Positions 1-6,406 of a DNA stretch of 20,445 bases are shown one piece after another (positions within the stretch are counted from its first letter, which is position 1; every line of letters begins with the position of its first letter). Position numbers and translations under genes: made by a program. Origin of the DNA: an uncultured Campylobacter sp. (GTDB taxonomy: Bacteria > Campylobacterota > Campylobacteria > Campylobacterales > Campylobacteraceae). The DNA is taken from positions 1-20,445 of the forward strand of contig NZ_CAKZTI010000021.1 of the NCBI RefSeq assembly GCF_937921625.1, read 5' to 3'. Below the pieces are notes generated by a model. That model had not been told where the DNA came from, ran no database searches, and worked only from the letters and a program-made list of their open reading frames with translations.

Positions 1-103
1 CGACCTCGATCAGCATAAAAGCGGAGATTATAAGGAAAGAATTTCTCAAAACGACTTTGTTTGACGTGTGCGAATGCGCGCAGTGGCCGTGATTTTCGTG
101 CAT
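1..103 (-). CDS. Cation diffusion facilitator (CDF) transporter, N-terminal fragment
   Basis: Only the first 34 codons lie in the window; the gene continues past base 1. The start is the ATG at 103..101, preceded by GAGGT six bases upstream. The peptide begins with a His-rich tail (MHENHGHCAHSHTSNK) followed by a hydrophobic segment, FLIISAFMLIEV. That combination is typical of the start of CzcD/ZitB-like CDF proteins, inner-membrane antiporters that export Zn2+ or similar divalent metals. The His-rich tail probably binds metal. Substrate and full length cannot be judged from this piece. It probably has its own promoter in the 52-base gap to the neighbouring minus-strand gene. Confidence 0.7.
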   Translation of the reverse strand, partial: MHENHGHCAHSHTSNKVVLRNSFLIISAFMLIEV

Positions 104-129
104 TTTGACCTCGTTTTTCGGCAAATTTT

Positions 130-144
130 AGGTACATTATACCT
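130..144 (-). promoter_or_regulatory. Promoter -10 box inside a small inverted repeat, upstream of the CDF gene
   Basis: On the minus strand a perfect TATAAT lies at 141..136, about 33 bases before the CDF start codon. It sits inside the inverted repeat AGGTA-N5-TACCT (130-144). I see no clear -35 box. The dyad over the -10 could be an operator for a metal-responsive repressor, which would suit a metal exporter; that is inference. Confidence 0.45.
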
Positions 145-155
145 CAAAAAAGCGC

Positions 156-1031
156 TTAAATTTTATCTATATCGCCTTCTAGTCCGGCATCTACGCGCTT
201 ACCGATGTCTTTTAGCTTGCTAAACTCCTCTATCAGCCTCGGTGCGTCATCTAAGCTGATCGCAAACGTCCAAAGATAGGTGAGCACCGAGTAGATGTGG
301 CCCGCGTTTGACTGCTTGCTTGAGAGCAAAAATATCGCTAAACTAAAAATCGCCGCCGCACTCGCGCCGATGATAAAAAAGCTCATCGCCTCTCTGTTTG
401 AGATGCGGATACGAAGCTTTGAAAGTACGTCGTAGTGGCGCTTTAGCGTGCGCTCATCGCCTGTGCTTATGCGTCCTGCCTCGCGCTCTAGCTGGTTGTT
501 TAGCTTTAGATACAAGCGGTCGTTTTTGGCGATGTATTTTGGCAGCAAAATGCCAAAAACCGCGAGCAGAGCAAAAACGGCCAAACCTACGTAGAACTCG
601 ATAAACAAAAGCATGATCGCCGAGCCGAAAATCGATACGACCGAGGTGAAAAACACGGGAAAATGCTGCTCGAAAAAATCCACGAATTCGCGAGACAAAT
701 TTGCTCTTGCGATTACGGCGCTTTCGTCTTTTGCGGCTCTTTTTTCGTTCATTATCACGCTTACGGCAAGCCCTGCATATATCTTAGTAAACACCTGCGT
801 ATCCACGCGCCGCCTAATCGAGCCAAGTCCCCAGCCCACGAATACCATGCATGAGTAGCTAAGTGTCAAAAGCGTATCGCCCGCTACGATGGCGTTTATG
901 GTGATACCTGCGAGCACGGGATAGACGAGAAATAGCCCGTTTTCCGCCAAAACCAGGCTAAATGTCAAGAACAGCTTTTTAAAATTTTTCTTTGCGATGA
1001 GCGTTAGCGTCTTAAATGCGCTATTTTGCAT
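156..1031 (-). CDS. ABC-exporter-type six-transmembrane domain protein without ATPase
   Basis: A 291-aa membrane protein. Hydrophobic segments fall near residues 20-48, 55-70, 125-165 and 215-240, in the layout of the transmembrane half of an ABC exporter. There is no Walker A, signature or Walker B motif, and the protein ends where the nucleotide-binding domain would begin. It best fits the stand-alone family annotated as ABC transporter six-transmembrane domain-containing protein. The start ATG at 1031..1029 has AAGGA upstream, and a matching minus-strand promoter lies at 1059-1087. No partner ATPase gene is visible. It could work with an ATPase encoded elsewhere or have another role; the substrate is unknown. 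The CDF gene follows after a 52-base gap with its own -10 box, so the two need not be co-transcribed. Confidence 0.7.
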   Translation of the reverse strand: MQNSAFKTLTLIAKKNFKKLFLTFSLVLAENGLFLVYPVLAGITINAIVAGDTLLTLSYSCMVFVGWGLGSIRRRVDTQVFTKIYAGLAVSVIMNEKRAAKDESAVIARANLSREFVDFFEQHFPVFFTSVVSIFGSAIMLLFIEFYVGLAVFALLAVFGILLPKYIAKNDRLYLKLNNQLEREAGRISTGDERTLKRHYDVLSKLRIRISNREAMSFFIIGASAAAIFSLAIFLLSSKQSNAGHIYSVLTYLWTFAISLDDAPRLIEEFSKLKDIGKRVDAGLEGDIDKI

Positions 1032-1058
1032 AAAAATCCTTCGGTTAAAATCGCGCGG

Positions 1059-1087
1059 ATTTTAGCTGATTTTAAAATTCGCGTCAA
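1059..1087 (-). promoter_or_regulatory. Sigma-70 promoter for the ABC-type membrane protein gene
   Basis: Read on the minus strand, TTGACG (1087..1082) and TAAAAT (1064..1059) are separated by exactly 17 bases. The -10 lies about 28 bases before the start codon at 1031. It is divergent from the cupin promoter at 1112-1140, so both transcription units share this 160-bp region. Confidence 0.6.
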
Positions 1088-1111
1088 ATTTTGGAATTTT
1101 TGCTGTAATTC

Positions 1112-1140
1112 TTGACATTACAACAAAATTTGATTATACT
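1112..1140 (+). promoter_or_regulatory. Strong sigma-70 promoter for the cupin/YwnB-like operon
   Basis: A perfect TTGACA (1112-1117) and TATACT (1135-1140) are spaced by 17 bases. Campylobacter promoters usually lack a good -35 box, so this is an unusually canonical example. A second TATAAT lies at 1160-1165. Transcription from the first box would start near 1147, leaving a leader of about 50 bases. Confidence 0.75.
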
Positions 1141-1157
1141 TCGCTCATCAGTTGTAA
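1118..1157 (+). promoter_or_regulatory. Candidate operator: exact 7-bp inverted repeat flanking the -10 box
   Basis: TTACAAC (1118-1124) and its exact reverse complement GTTGTAA (1151-1157) bracket the -10 element of the cupin promoter. Their centres are 33 bp apart, about three helical turns. The Rrf2-type regulator encoded downstream is the obvious candidate ligand, but its site is not known to me, so the link is inference. Confidence 0.35.
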
Positions 1158-1195
1158 GATATAATATTATAACAAAAAAATCTAAGGAGACAAAG

Positions 1196-1570
1196 ATGTC
1201 AAACTACAAGATCGTTTCAACGAAAAGCGAACCAAGAGTCGAGCTAAAAGAAGCTCTAAATTTAAGCGGCTGTGAGCTCTCTATCAACGAGCTTCCGGCA
1301 AACGCGAGCGTGCCTTTCGTGCATTCGCACAAGCAAAACGAGGAGCTTTATTTGGTGCTAAAAGGCGGCGGCACGCTTTTTATAGACGGCGAGGAGAAGG
1401 TGGTGGGTGAGGGCGACGCGATCCGCATCGATCTGGCTGGCAAGAGATGCTTTAAGGCGGGTGCGCAGGGGATGAAGTTTATCTGTATCCAAACTAAACG
1501 CGGTAGCCTGGAGCAGTACACTAACGGCGACGGCGTGATAAACGACGATGTAAAGCCTAGCTGGCTGTAA
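1196..1570 (+). CDS. Small cupin-domain protein
   Basis: A 124-aa single-domain cupin. I start it at the ATG at 1196, which has AAGGAG eight bases upstream; an earlier in-frame start at 1112 would lie inside the promoter. Cupin motif 1 is clear: H43-S-H45 followed by E49/E50 and a Gly-rich turn (KGGGT). In motif 2 the expected C-terminal His is not seen; the segment reads AGKRCFKAG with Cys85. Metal binding may therefore be incomplete or use other ligands. Function cannot be named more closely: small cupins include sugar isomerases, dioxygenases and sensor proteins. It is first in a two-gene unit with the YwnB-like oxidoreductase 61 bases downstream, which suggests a shared stress or detoxification role. 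Confidence 0.8.
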   Translation: MSNYKIVSTKSEPRVELKEALNLSGCELSINELPANASVPFVHSHKQNEELYLVLKGGGTLFIDGEEKVVGEGDAIRIDLAGKRCFKAGAQGMKFICIQTKRGSLEQYTNGDGVINDDVKPSWL

Positions 1571-1631
1571 ATTTCGCAAGGCGCGTGGCAAACGCGAGCA
1601 AGCAAATAAAATCAAATTTAAAGGAGAAACA

Positions 1632-2267
1632 ATGAAAGTAGCAATCATCGGAGCAAACGGAAAATCAGGTTCAAATTTGGTGCAAGAAGCCCTAAAGCAA
1701 GGGCATGACGTAACGGCTATCGTGCGAAACAAAGAGTATAAAAACGGCGACGTAAAAGTCGTTTATAAAGATGTTTTCGAGCTTAGCAAAGCCGATCTAG
1801 CGGGCTTTGACGCCGTTATTAGCGCATTTGCGGCATGGACGCCCGAAACGTTCCCTCTTCATAAAAAGGTAGCAAAACACCTAGCAGACGCACTTAGCGG
1901 TACGAAAACAAGACTACTAGCCATCGGCGGCGCGGGTACGCTGCTTGTGGATGACAAAGGCACTATGGCTATGGATACGCCCGACTTCCCGCCTGAGTAT
2001 ATGGGCGTGGCAAGGGCGGCTGCGGAGTCGTTTTTTGAACTAAAAACCAAATCTGACGTGCTTTGGACCTACGTCTCGCCTGCCGGAGACTACGACGCAG
2101 ATGGCGCTCGCACCGGCAAATACGTCCTTGGCAACGATCACGTCATACTAAACTCGCAAAACGAGAGCTATATCAGCTACGCCGATCTTGCGATCGCGAT
2201 CATTGACGAGCTAAAAAATAGAAATTTCGTGCAAAAACGCTTTACCGCAGTCGGCGAGAGAGCGTGA
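1632..2267 (+). CDS. NAD(P)H-binding protein, YwnB/NmrA-like
   Basis: A 211-aa Rossmann-fold protein of the atypical short-chain dehydrogenase type. The N-terminal dinucleotide motif is IGANGKSG (residues 6-13). Later landmarks are AIGGAGTL near residue 97, YVSPAGDYD near 152 and a C-terminal SYISYADLA block near 180. These match the YwnB-like NAD(P)H-binding group. The start ATG has AAAGGAG upstream. In Bacillus subtilis ywnB lies next to the Rrf2-family gene ywnA, and here too an Rrf2 gene follows, so a conserved regulator/target pairing is likely. The substrate is unknown; a role in redox or electrophile stress is inference. A strong terminator follows immediately. Confidence 0.82.
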   Translation: MKVAIIGANGKSGSNLVQEALKQGHDVTAIVRNKEYKNGDVKVVYKDVFELSKADLAGFDAVISAFAAWTPETFPLHKKVAKHLADALSGTKTRLLAIGGAGTLLVDDKGTMAMDTPDFPPEYMGVARAAAESFFELKTKSDVLWTYVSPAGDYDADGARTGKYVLGNDHVILNSQNESYISYADLAIAIIDELKNRNFVQKRFTAVGERA

Positions 2268-2301
2268 GTTTAAAATTTTGCGTAATTTAGCTAAAATAAC
2301 G

Positions 2302-2327
2302 CCGCACGAAACCAACGTGCGGTTTTT
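2302..2327 (+). terminator. Intrinsic terminator between the ywnB-like and rrf2-like genes
   Basis: A 7-bp perfect stem, CCGCACG (2302-2308) with CGTGCGG (2316-2322), has a 7-base loop and is followed directly by TTTTT (2323-2327). It ends only 21 bases before the rrf2-like start codon, leaving no room for a promoter in between. Confidence 0.85.
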
Positions 2328-2348
2328 AAATTTAAATCAAGGCCGGTT

Positions 2349-2759
2349 ATGCAAGTAGGTATAAAATTTTCACTCGCGGTTCACATCATGCTCTGCGTCG
2401 CGTATTTTCGCGAGGAGAAGGTCACGGGCGATTTCGTCGCCGCAAGCTCGGGGATAAACCCCGCCATCGCGCGTAAGCTGATCTCGCAGCTAAAAAACGC
2501 GGCCTTGGTGCTCACGACTGCGGGCGTGGGTGGCATCACGCTAGCTCGCGACGTGCGGCTCATTACGCTTTTAGACATTTACGAGGCGGTGAGCGAGGAG
2601 GACGCGATGTTTCGCCTGCACAAAGGCTCGCCTAGCGCCTGCCCTGTGGGCGGCAAGATCGAGGCGGTACTCGCGCCGCGCTTTGCGCGCATTCAGAATG
2701 ATTTTAAAAAATCCCTATCCGACGTGAGTTTGGCGGATCTTTTGAGCGATCTAGAATAA
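2349..2759 (+). CDS. Rrf2 family transcriptional regulator, YwnA-like
   Basis: A 136-aa regulator. Residues 1-75 form the Rrf2 winged-helix domain, with IARKLISQLKNAALV as recognition region and a Gly-rich wing (TAGVGGITL). The C-terminal part has SACPVGGKIE. The three clustered cysteines that hold an Fe-S cluster in IscR/NsrR are absent; the only cysteines are C16 and C98. The CPVG motif is a mark of the YwnA subgroup, and Rrf2 proteins such as HypR of Staphylococcus aureus sense hypochlorite through a similarly placed cysteine. A thiol-based redox switch is therefore a reasonable inference. The ATG at 2349 has only a weak ribosome site. Expression probably depends on readthrough of the terminator just upstream or on a promoter before it. 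Confidence 0.85.
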   Translation: MQVGIKFSLAVHIMLCVAYFREEKVTGDFVAASSGINPAIARKLISQLKNAALVLTTAGVGGITLARDVRLITLLDIYEAVSEEDAMFRLHKGSPSACPVGGKIEAVLAPRFARIQNDFKKSLSDVSLADLLSDLE

Positions 2760-2836
2760 AGCTAATTAAAATTCTAAATACGCATTTATCTTCCAAACTT
2801 GCTCAGATTTCAAGGCTTGCGGGCTAAATTTGTATA

Positions 2837-2865
2837 AAATTTTACCCGCCCGCCGCGTAAAATTT
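2837..2865. repeat. Inverted repeat built on the AAATTTTA word
   Basis: AAATTTTAC (2837-2845) and its exact complement GTAAAATTT (2857-2865) enclose an 11-base GC-rich loop. It lies between the rrf2-like gene and the next gene. There is no T-run after it, so I do not call it a terminator, although it might weakly end rrf2 transcription. Confidence 0.45.
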
Positions 2866-2885
2866 CGATTTAATTTGATTTAAGA

Positions 2886-2891
2886 TATAAT
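2886..2891 (+). promoter_or_regulatory. -10 box for the ankyrin-type gene
   Basis: A perfect TATAAT lies 28 bases before the TTG start at 2919, within an AT-rich tract as is common for Campylobacter sigma-70 promoters. No good -35 hexamer is visible. Confidence 0.55.
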
Positions 2892-2918
2892 CCTCCTAAT
2901 TAATTCTAAGGGGAAATT

Positions 2919-4250
2919 TTGAAATATTTAAAAGCCATATTGCAATTCATCGCAGTTTTTGCTTGCCTTATTTTGTATCTATTCATAAGCGGAAGAGTAG
3001 GACTTCATAAATCTCAATCTCACTACACTATTACGATAGGCTCTGATGCTACTAAAGAAGCGGGGCTTGATAAGTATGTAAGCGAAGCGGAGATGCAAAG
3101 TTTTGCATTTAGACATTGGGATATAGATTACAATTCAAACCCGAAAAACGTATTTAAAGAACCCGCCATAGACGTAGAGCTAAAAAGGCTTTTAAAAAGC
3201 AAGCAAACTGATAAAATTTTAAAATTTATGAAAGATAATAATCTATCCGTCGATCATACTATGCACGGAGGGGTAACGCCCGTGATGTATTCTAGCTTTT
3301 GGGATGATACAAATACTACCCAAGAGCTTATAAAACTAGGTGCGGATATACACAAAAAAGACGAATACAAACTATCCGCTATGGCTTATGCGATAGAAAA
3401 TAATGCTACTAAATCGGTAAGACTGCTTTTAGACAACGGAGTTAAATTTGAAGAGGCGGAGGTCGTTAGAAATAGGCTGCTTCCGCCGAATTATAATCAT
3501 ATAAAATCCCTACAAATAAGTGATGACGGAAATTTTACGTTGATTTATGATACCGACTACCCTATGATTAGTATAGGAGAGCCGAATTATTTCTTTTCAT
3601 ATCTTACGAATACGAATATGTATGAGATAGCAAAGATGGCATTAGAAAGCGGCTACAAGCCATATATTTGGAAATTTCAAAACTCTACGGTGGGTCTAAG
3701 GTACGGAAACGATATCAAGAAGGTCGTGCCTGAAGGAATATTAAATGATAAAGCGGAACCGACGGACGGATTTGATATTACCGAATATGATTTTTCATTA
3801 TATGATACATTTCCGGGCACTCCAAATTACGAACCGATTTTAAAGCTGCTTATGCAGTATAACGTAGGCGGACAACCGAGCCCGGAATTCCTAAAACGAA
3901 AATATGATGATTGTCATAGAAACTATATATATAGTTTGGATAGTTATTATAAAATAAACTACGATGCAACTTATTATATACCTAAAAGTGAAATTTCGCT
4001 TATAACGACGGTATATTGCAAATATTGCAAAGATGGAAATTCTACATTTAAAGATGTTTATGAATATACGAAATTTGCAAGCGAGTTAAATGAAATGGAA
4101 GCGGTATCCATCCATATGTATACCAGAGATAAAGACGGTCGCAAGCTTGATCAGCCGTATAAAGATAATTTAAAAAAGCTAGATAAATATATAGATGAGA
4201 TCTCATCTGGTGAGATAAAAAATGCAAGAAAAGAATGTCATCAAAACTAA
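2919..4250 (+). CDS. Membrane-anchored ankyrin-repeat-like protein, AT-rich
   Basis: A 443-aa protein using a TTG start with AAGGGG eight bases upstream. Residues 5-25 form one hydrophobic segment, either an uncleaved anchor or a signal peptide. Residues 117-147 and 149-179 resemble two ankyrin repeats (GVTPVMYSS...ELIKLGADIHKKD, then LSAMAYAIENN...LLLDNGVKF). The remaining C-terminal part is rich in Tyr, Asp and Lys, contains YCKYC, and I do not recognise it. The protein probably sits in the periplasm or on the inner membrane and binds another protein. The gene is clearly more AT-rich than its neighbours and uses many AT-ending codons, which suggests acquisition. A role as an immunity protein for a secreted toxin is possible but unsupported here. 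Confidence 0.7.
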   Translation: MKYLKAILQFIAVFACLILYLFISGRVGLHKSQSHYTITIGSDATKEAGLDKYVSEAEMQSFAFRHWDIDYNSNPKNVFKEPAIDVELKRLLKSKQTDKILKFMKDNNLSVDHTMHGGVTPVMYSSFWDDTNTTQELIKLGADIHKKDEYKLSAMAYAIENNATKSVRLLLDNGVKFEEAEVVRNRLLPPNYNHIKSLQISDDGNFTLIYDTDYPMISIGEPNYFFSYLTNTNMYEIAKMALESGYKPYIWKFQNSTVGLRYGNDIKKVVPEGILNDKAEPTDGFDITEYDFSLYDTFPGTPNYEPILKLLMQYNVGGQPSPEFLKRKYDDCHRNYIYSLDSYYKINYDATYYIPKSEISLITTVYCKYCKDGNSTFKDVYEYTKFASELNEMEAVSIHMYTRDKDGRKLDQPYKDNLKKLDKYIDEISSGEIKNARKECHQN

Positions 4251-4267
4251 ATATTAAGGAGAATAAA

Positions 4268-4291
4268 ATGACAGAAGAAGAGTTAAACTAA
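4268..4291 (+). pseudogene. Seven-codon ORF with perfect ribosome site, likely gene remnant
   Basis: AAGGAG is followed seven bases later by ATG and the peptide MTEEELN, then TAA. It lies 17 bases after the ankyrin-type gene. The well-formed start looks like the leftover 5' end of a lost or deleted gene in the same operon. A functional micropeptide cannot be excluded. Confidence 0.4.
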
Positions 4292-4332
4292 CACGCTCAA
4301 AATTAGCTTTTTGATATAAAGTTAACCCACAA

Positions 4333-4362
4333 GCTCGGGCTTAAATTTAAACTAGCCCGAGC
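4333..4362. terminator. Hairpin terminator shared by convergent genes
   Basis: A perfect 9-bp stem, GCTCGGGCT (4333-4341) with AGCCCGAGC (4354-4362), has a 12-base AT loop. It lies between the plus-strand ankyrin-type gene and the end of the minus-strand operon. Neither side has a strong T-run, but the position and stem suggest termination in both directions. Confidence 0.65.
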
Positions 4363-4367
4363 CAAAA

Positions 4368-5033
4368 CTACAATTTTATCTTCCTAACTTCCAGCTCGCC
4401 GCCAAAAAAGTTCGCGTAGTAAAGCAGGTCTTTTTCGACCTCAAGCCCCGCTAGGTAGCGCAGAGCGAGGTTCGCCTCAAAGCTCGCCGCAAACATCACG
4501 ATCGCAGCCGTTATGCCCGCAGGCGTCGCGTTTAGGCTCGGGAAAAATTTAAAATCCGCATTCTGCACGAAGCAGACTTGGCACTGCCAGCTATCCACCG
4601 ACGCAAACACCCACGGCACACCTATTTGCTTGGCAAAGGCATCGATCTGCGCGCGCGTGGCGAGATTATCGGTCGCATCCAAAATCAGATCAAATTTCTC
4701 GCCCGAGTCTATCGCGCTAGCGAAAAATTCCTCCGCGCGGCTCTTATGCACCTCCACACTCACGCCGTCATAGCGGCTTTCCGTGCGGCTTTTAAAGACG
4801 TCCGCTTTAAATTTGCCCTCGTCTGCAAGCGTGAATAAAATTTGCCTGTGGATGTTGTGAAGCGCCACCGTGTCGAAATCCACGACGCTAATCCGCCCGA
4901 TGCCGCTTGCGCCCAGAGCGTAAGAAAGGCTGCTTCCAAGCCCGCCCGCGCCGATGATTAGGATGCGCTTGTCCGCAAGCGCGCGCTGCGTCTGCTCACC
5001 CCAAAGCTGGATCTGCCTGTGAAAGTAGTTCAT
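4368..5033 (-). CDS. ThiF/MoeB/HesA-family E1-like adenylyltransferase
   Basis: A 221-aa protein with a GAGGLG nucleotide loop (28-33), VDFDTVALHNIHRQ (51-64) carrying the ATP-contacting Asp, Asn and Arg, and the DATDN motif (119-123). These define E1-like enzymes that adenylate the C-terminus of ThiS, MoaD or similar carriers. The usual pair of zinc-binding CxxC motifs is missing; only C151 and C154 occur (QCQVCF), so partner and reaction are uncertain. I chose the ATG at 5033..5031, preceded by AGGGGG, rather than a longer in-frame start at 5114. The ATG overlaps the upstream hydrolase stop codon in an ATGA, so the two are probably translationally coupled. No carrier-protein gene is nearby. 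It is the last gene of the operon. Confidence 0.8.
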   Translation of the reverse strand: MNYFHRQIQLWGEQTQRALADKRILIIGAGGLGSSLSYALGASGIGRISVVDFDTVALHNIHRQILFTLADEGKFKADVFKSRTESRYDGVSVEVHKSRAEEFFASAIDSGEKFDLILDATDNLATRAQIDAFAKQIGVPWVFASVDSWQCQVCFVQNADFKFFPSLNATPAGITAAIVMFAASFEANLALRYLAGLEVEKDLLYYANFFGGELEVRKIKL

Positions 5034-6205
5034 AAAAGCCCCCTGTTGACTAGATTTTTTCGAAATTTCCACAGCCCGCGTGCTGTAGCGATCTCGTCCG
5101 CGTCCACTTCGCACATCAGCACGCCCTCTTCGTTTTTCAGCTCGTTTGCGATCTCGCCGCTAGGGGTTGCGACGAAGCTTTCGCCGTAAAATTTAAACTC
5201 GTTCTCGCCGAATTTCGCCTCGCCGATGCGGTTGGCGCGGATGACGTAGAGCGAGTTTGTAAACGCGCGCATCTTCAAAAGCTCGCGCCAGCGCCCGCCG
5301 CTTTCAAAGGTCGAAGCGCACGGCACGAGCACGCAGCCGACGTTTTTCTGCATAAAATAGCGCCAAAATACGTCAAAATGCGCCTCGTAGCCGAAACACA
5401 CGCCGAATTTCACGCCGCCCTCGCTAAAGATCATCGGCGAAATTTTACCAATTTTGCGGCTTTTGCGGTTGGCGAAAAAGCCCTCCTCGTTCCAGTGCGG
5501 ATAGTCCATCAGGATATTTTGATCGTAAAATTTCACCTCCGAGGGCGAAAATTTCGCGCAGGATTTCACCCAGATGGGCTCGTTTTCGCTCGCGCAAAAG
5601 ATCTCTTCTTCACTCGCATCTTTTTGGCTTTCGGCTTTTAAATTTGAAGCGTTCGAGTTACTTGGGATTGAAGCGCTTAAATTTAAACCGTCTGCGGAAT
5701 TTGCGGCTTTGAAATTTAAAGCGTGCGCGCCGCAGGAGTTTGAGCCGCCTTTGAAATTCTGCTCGTTTTTGGAATTTAAAGCGCCTTTAGAATTTGAACC
5801 GCCGTTGGAATTTAAATCGCTCTTGGAATTTAGCTCGCCCTTGCAACCATGCTCGCTTTTAAGGCTTGCGGAATTTTCGCCGTCGCAGCGCGCGCTTTTT
5901 TGAGCCGCGCCGCCGAAAATGCCCGCCTGCCTCAAAATCGCGCCGCTAGCGGCTCTGATTATCGGTGCTACAATATGTAGGTCGTATTTAGCGGCCAGCC
6001 GCGCCATCAGCTCCTGCTTGTGCTCGCTCTGTTCGCACGCGATGGAGCGAGGCATCTTTTTAAGCTCGCTAAAGAAGGAATTTAGCTCATATTCGCCTAG
6101 CAGCACGATCCGCGCGCCGTTGTCTTTGGCGACCTTCATATAGTAATCGATCCGATTTTCGCTCATCGAAAGCGTCGGTAGTTGCAAAACGCATACGTTT
6201 ATCAT
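5030..6205 (-). CDS. Carbon-nitrogen hydrolase (nitrilase superfamily) with repeat-filled insert
   Basis: A 391-aa protein; nitrilase-superfamily enzymes are usually about 260-300. The catalytic Glu is probably E38 (LGEYELN) and the nucleophile C270 (FGVCFGYE). The Lys of the triad is less clear: the expected position reads YDQNILM, and K225 lies three residues earlier. The excess length is an Asn/Ser/Lys-rich low-complexity insert at about 101-205, between the N-terminal sheet and the central core. It contains six-residue repeats of LNSKxx type (117-158) encoded by an 18-bp tandem array. The flanking enzyme parts look intact, so the insert is probably a surface loop. The start ATG has AGGAGG that includes the xseB stop codon. 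The substrate, an amide or nitrile, is unknown. Confidence 0.82.
   Translation of the reverse strand: MINVCVLQLPTLSMSENRIDYYMKVAKDNGARIVLLGEYELNSFFSELKKMPRSIACEQSEHKQELMARLAAKYDLHIVAPIIRAASGAILRQAGIFGGAAQKSARCDGENSASLKSEHGCKGELNSKSDLNSNGGSNSKGALNSKNEQNFKGGSNSCGAHALNFKAANSADGLNLSASIPSNSNASNLKAESQKDASEEEIFCASENEPIWVKSCAKFSPSEVKFYDQNILMDYPHWNEEGFFANRKSRKIGKISPMIFSEGGVKFGVCFGYEAHFDVFWRYFMQKNVGCVLVPCASTFESGGRWRELLKMRAFTNSLYVIRANRIGEAKFGENEFKFYGESFVATPSGEIANELKNEEGVLMCEVDADEIATARGLWKFRKNLVNRGLL
5733..5858. repeat. 18-bp tandem repeat, seven degenerate units, inside the hydrolase gene
   Basis: Units start at 5733, 5751, 5769, 5787, 5805, 5823 and 5841. The plus-strand consensus is about TTGGAATTTAAAYCGCCT; the four units from 5769 to 5840 agree best and the outer ones are worn. 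The period is a multiple of three, so the reading frame is kept, giving six-residue repeats in the encoded protein. Related but irregular GAATTT/AAATTT segments continue to about 5640. Confidence 0.85.
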
Positions 6206-6214
6206 CGTCGCCTC

Positions 6215-6406
6215 CTAAGCCTGCTCGGGTGCGTTTATTTCGGCAACCTCGAGTTTGGCGTTTTCTAAAATTTCCTTCGCCTCTTTTAGCAGCGCCACGC
6301 CCTGCTTATACAGCTTCACACTCTCTTCTAGGCTTAGATCCTTGTCGTTTAGGCTCTTTAAAAGCGCGTTGATCTTTTCCATTTTTTCCTCGAAACTCTC
6401 ACTCAT
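6215..6406 (-). CDS. xseB: Exodeoxyribonuclease VII small subunit
   Basis: A 63-aa acidic helical protein. The pattern FEEKMEKINALLKSLN...LSLEESVKLYKQGVALLKEA is the hallmark of XseB, whose helices wrap the catalytic XseA subunit. The complex degrades single-stranded DNA in the cytoplasm during repair and recombination. Length is slightly short but normal for the family. Its start overlaps the end of metX by 8 bases, and AAGGA lies inside the metX 3' end. xseA is not in the window. Confidence 0.9.
   Translation of the reverse strand: MSESFEEKMEKINALLKSLNDKDLSLEESVKLYKQGVALLKEAKEILENAKLEVAEINAPEQA

Noticed and set aside
1112..1195. Longer cupin ORF starting at 1112
   Set aside because: That start coincides with the TTGACA box, and the ATG at 1196 has a perfect ribosome site.
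5034..5114. Longer N-terminus for the ThiF-like protein starting at 5114
   Set aside because: The extra 27 residues overlap the hydrolase gene and are basic, untypical sequence, while the ATG at 5033 has a good ribosome site and the ATGA junction.
5574..5903. A plus-strand open frame with regular Phe-Glu/Phe-Lys repeats
   Set aside because: It is the antisense reading of the 18-bp array in the hydrolase gene, whose minus-strand frame carries the enzyme motifs.
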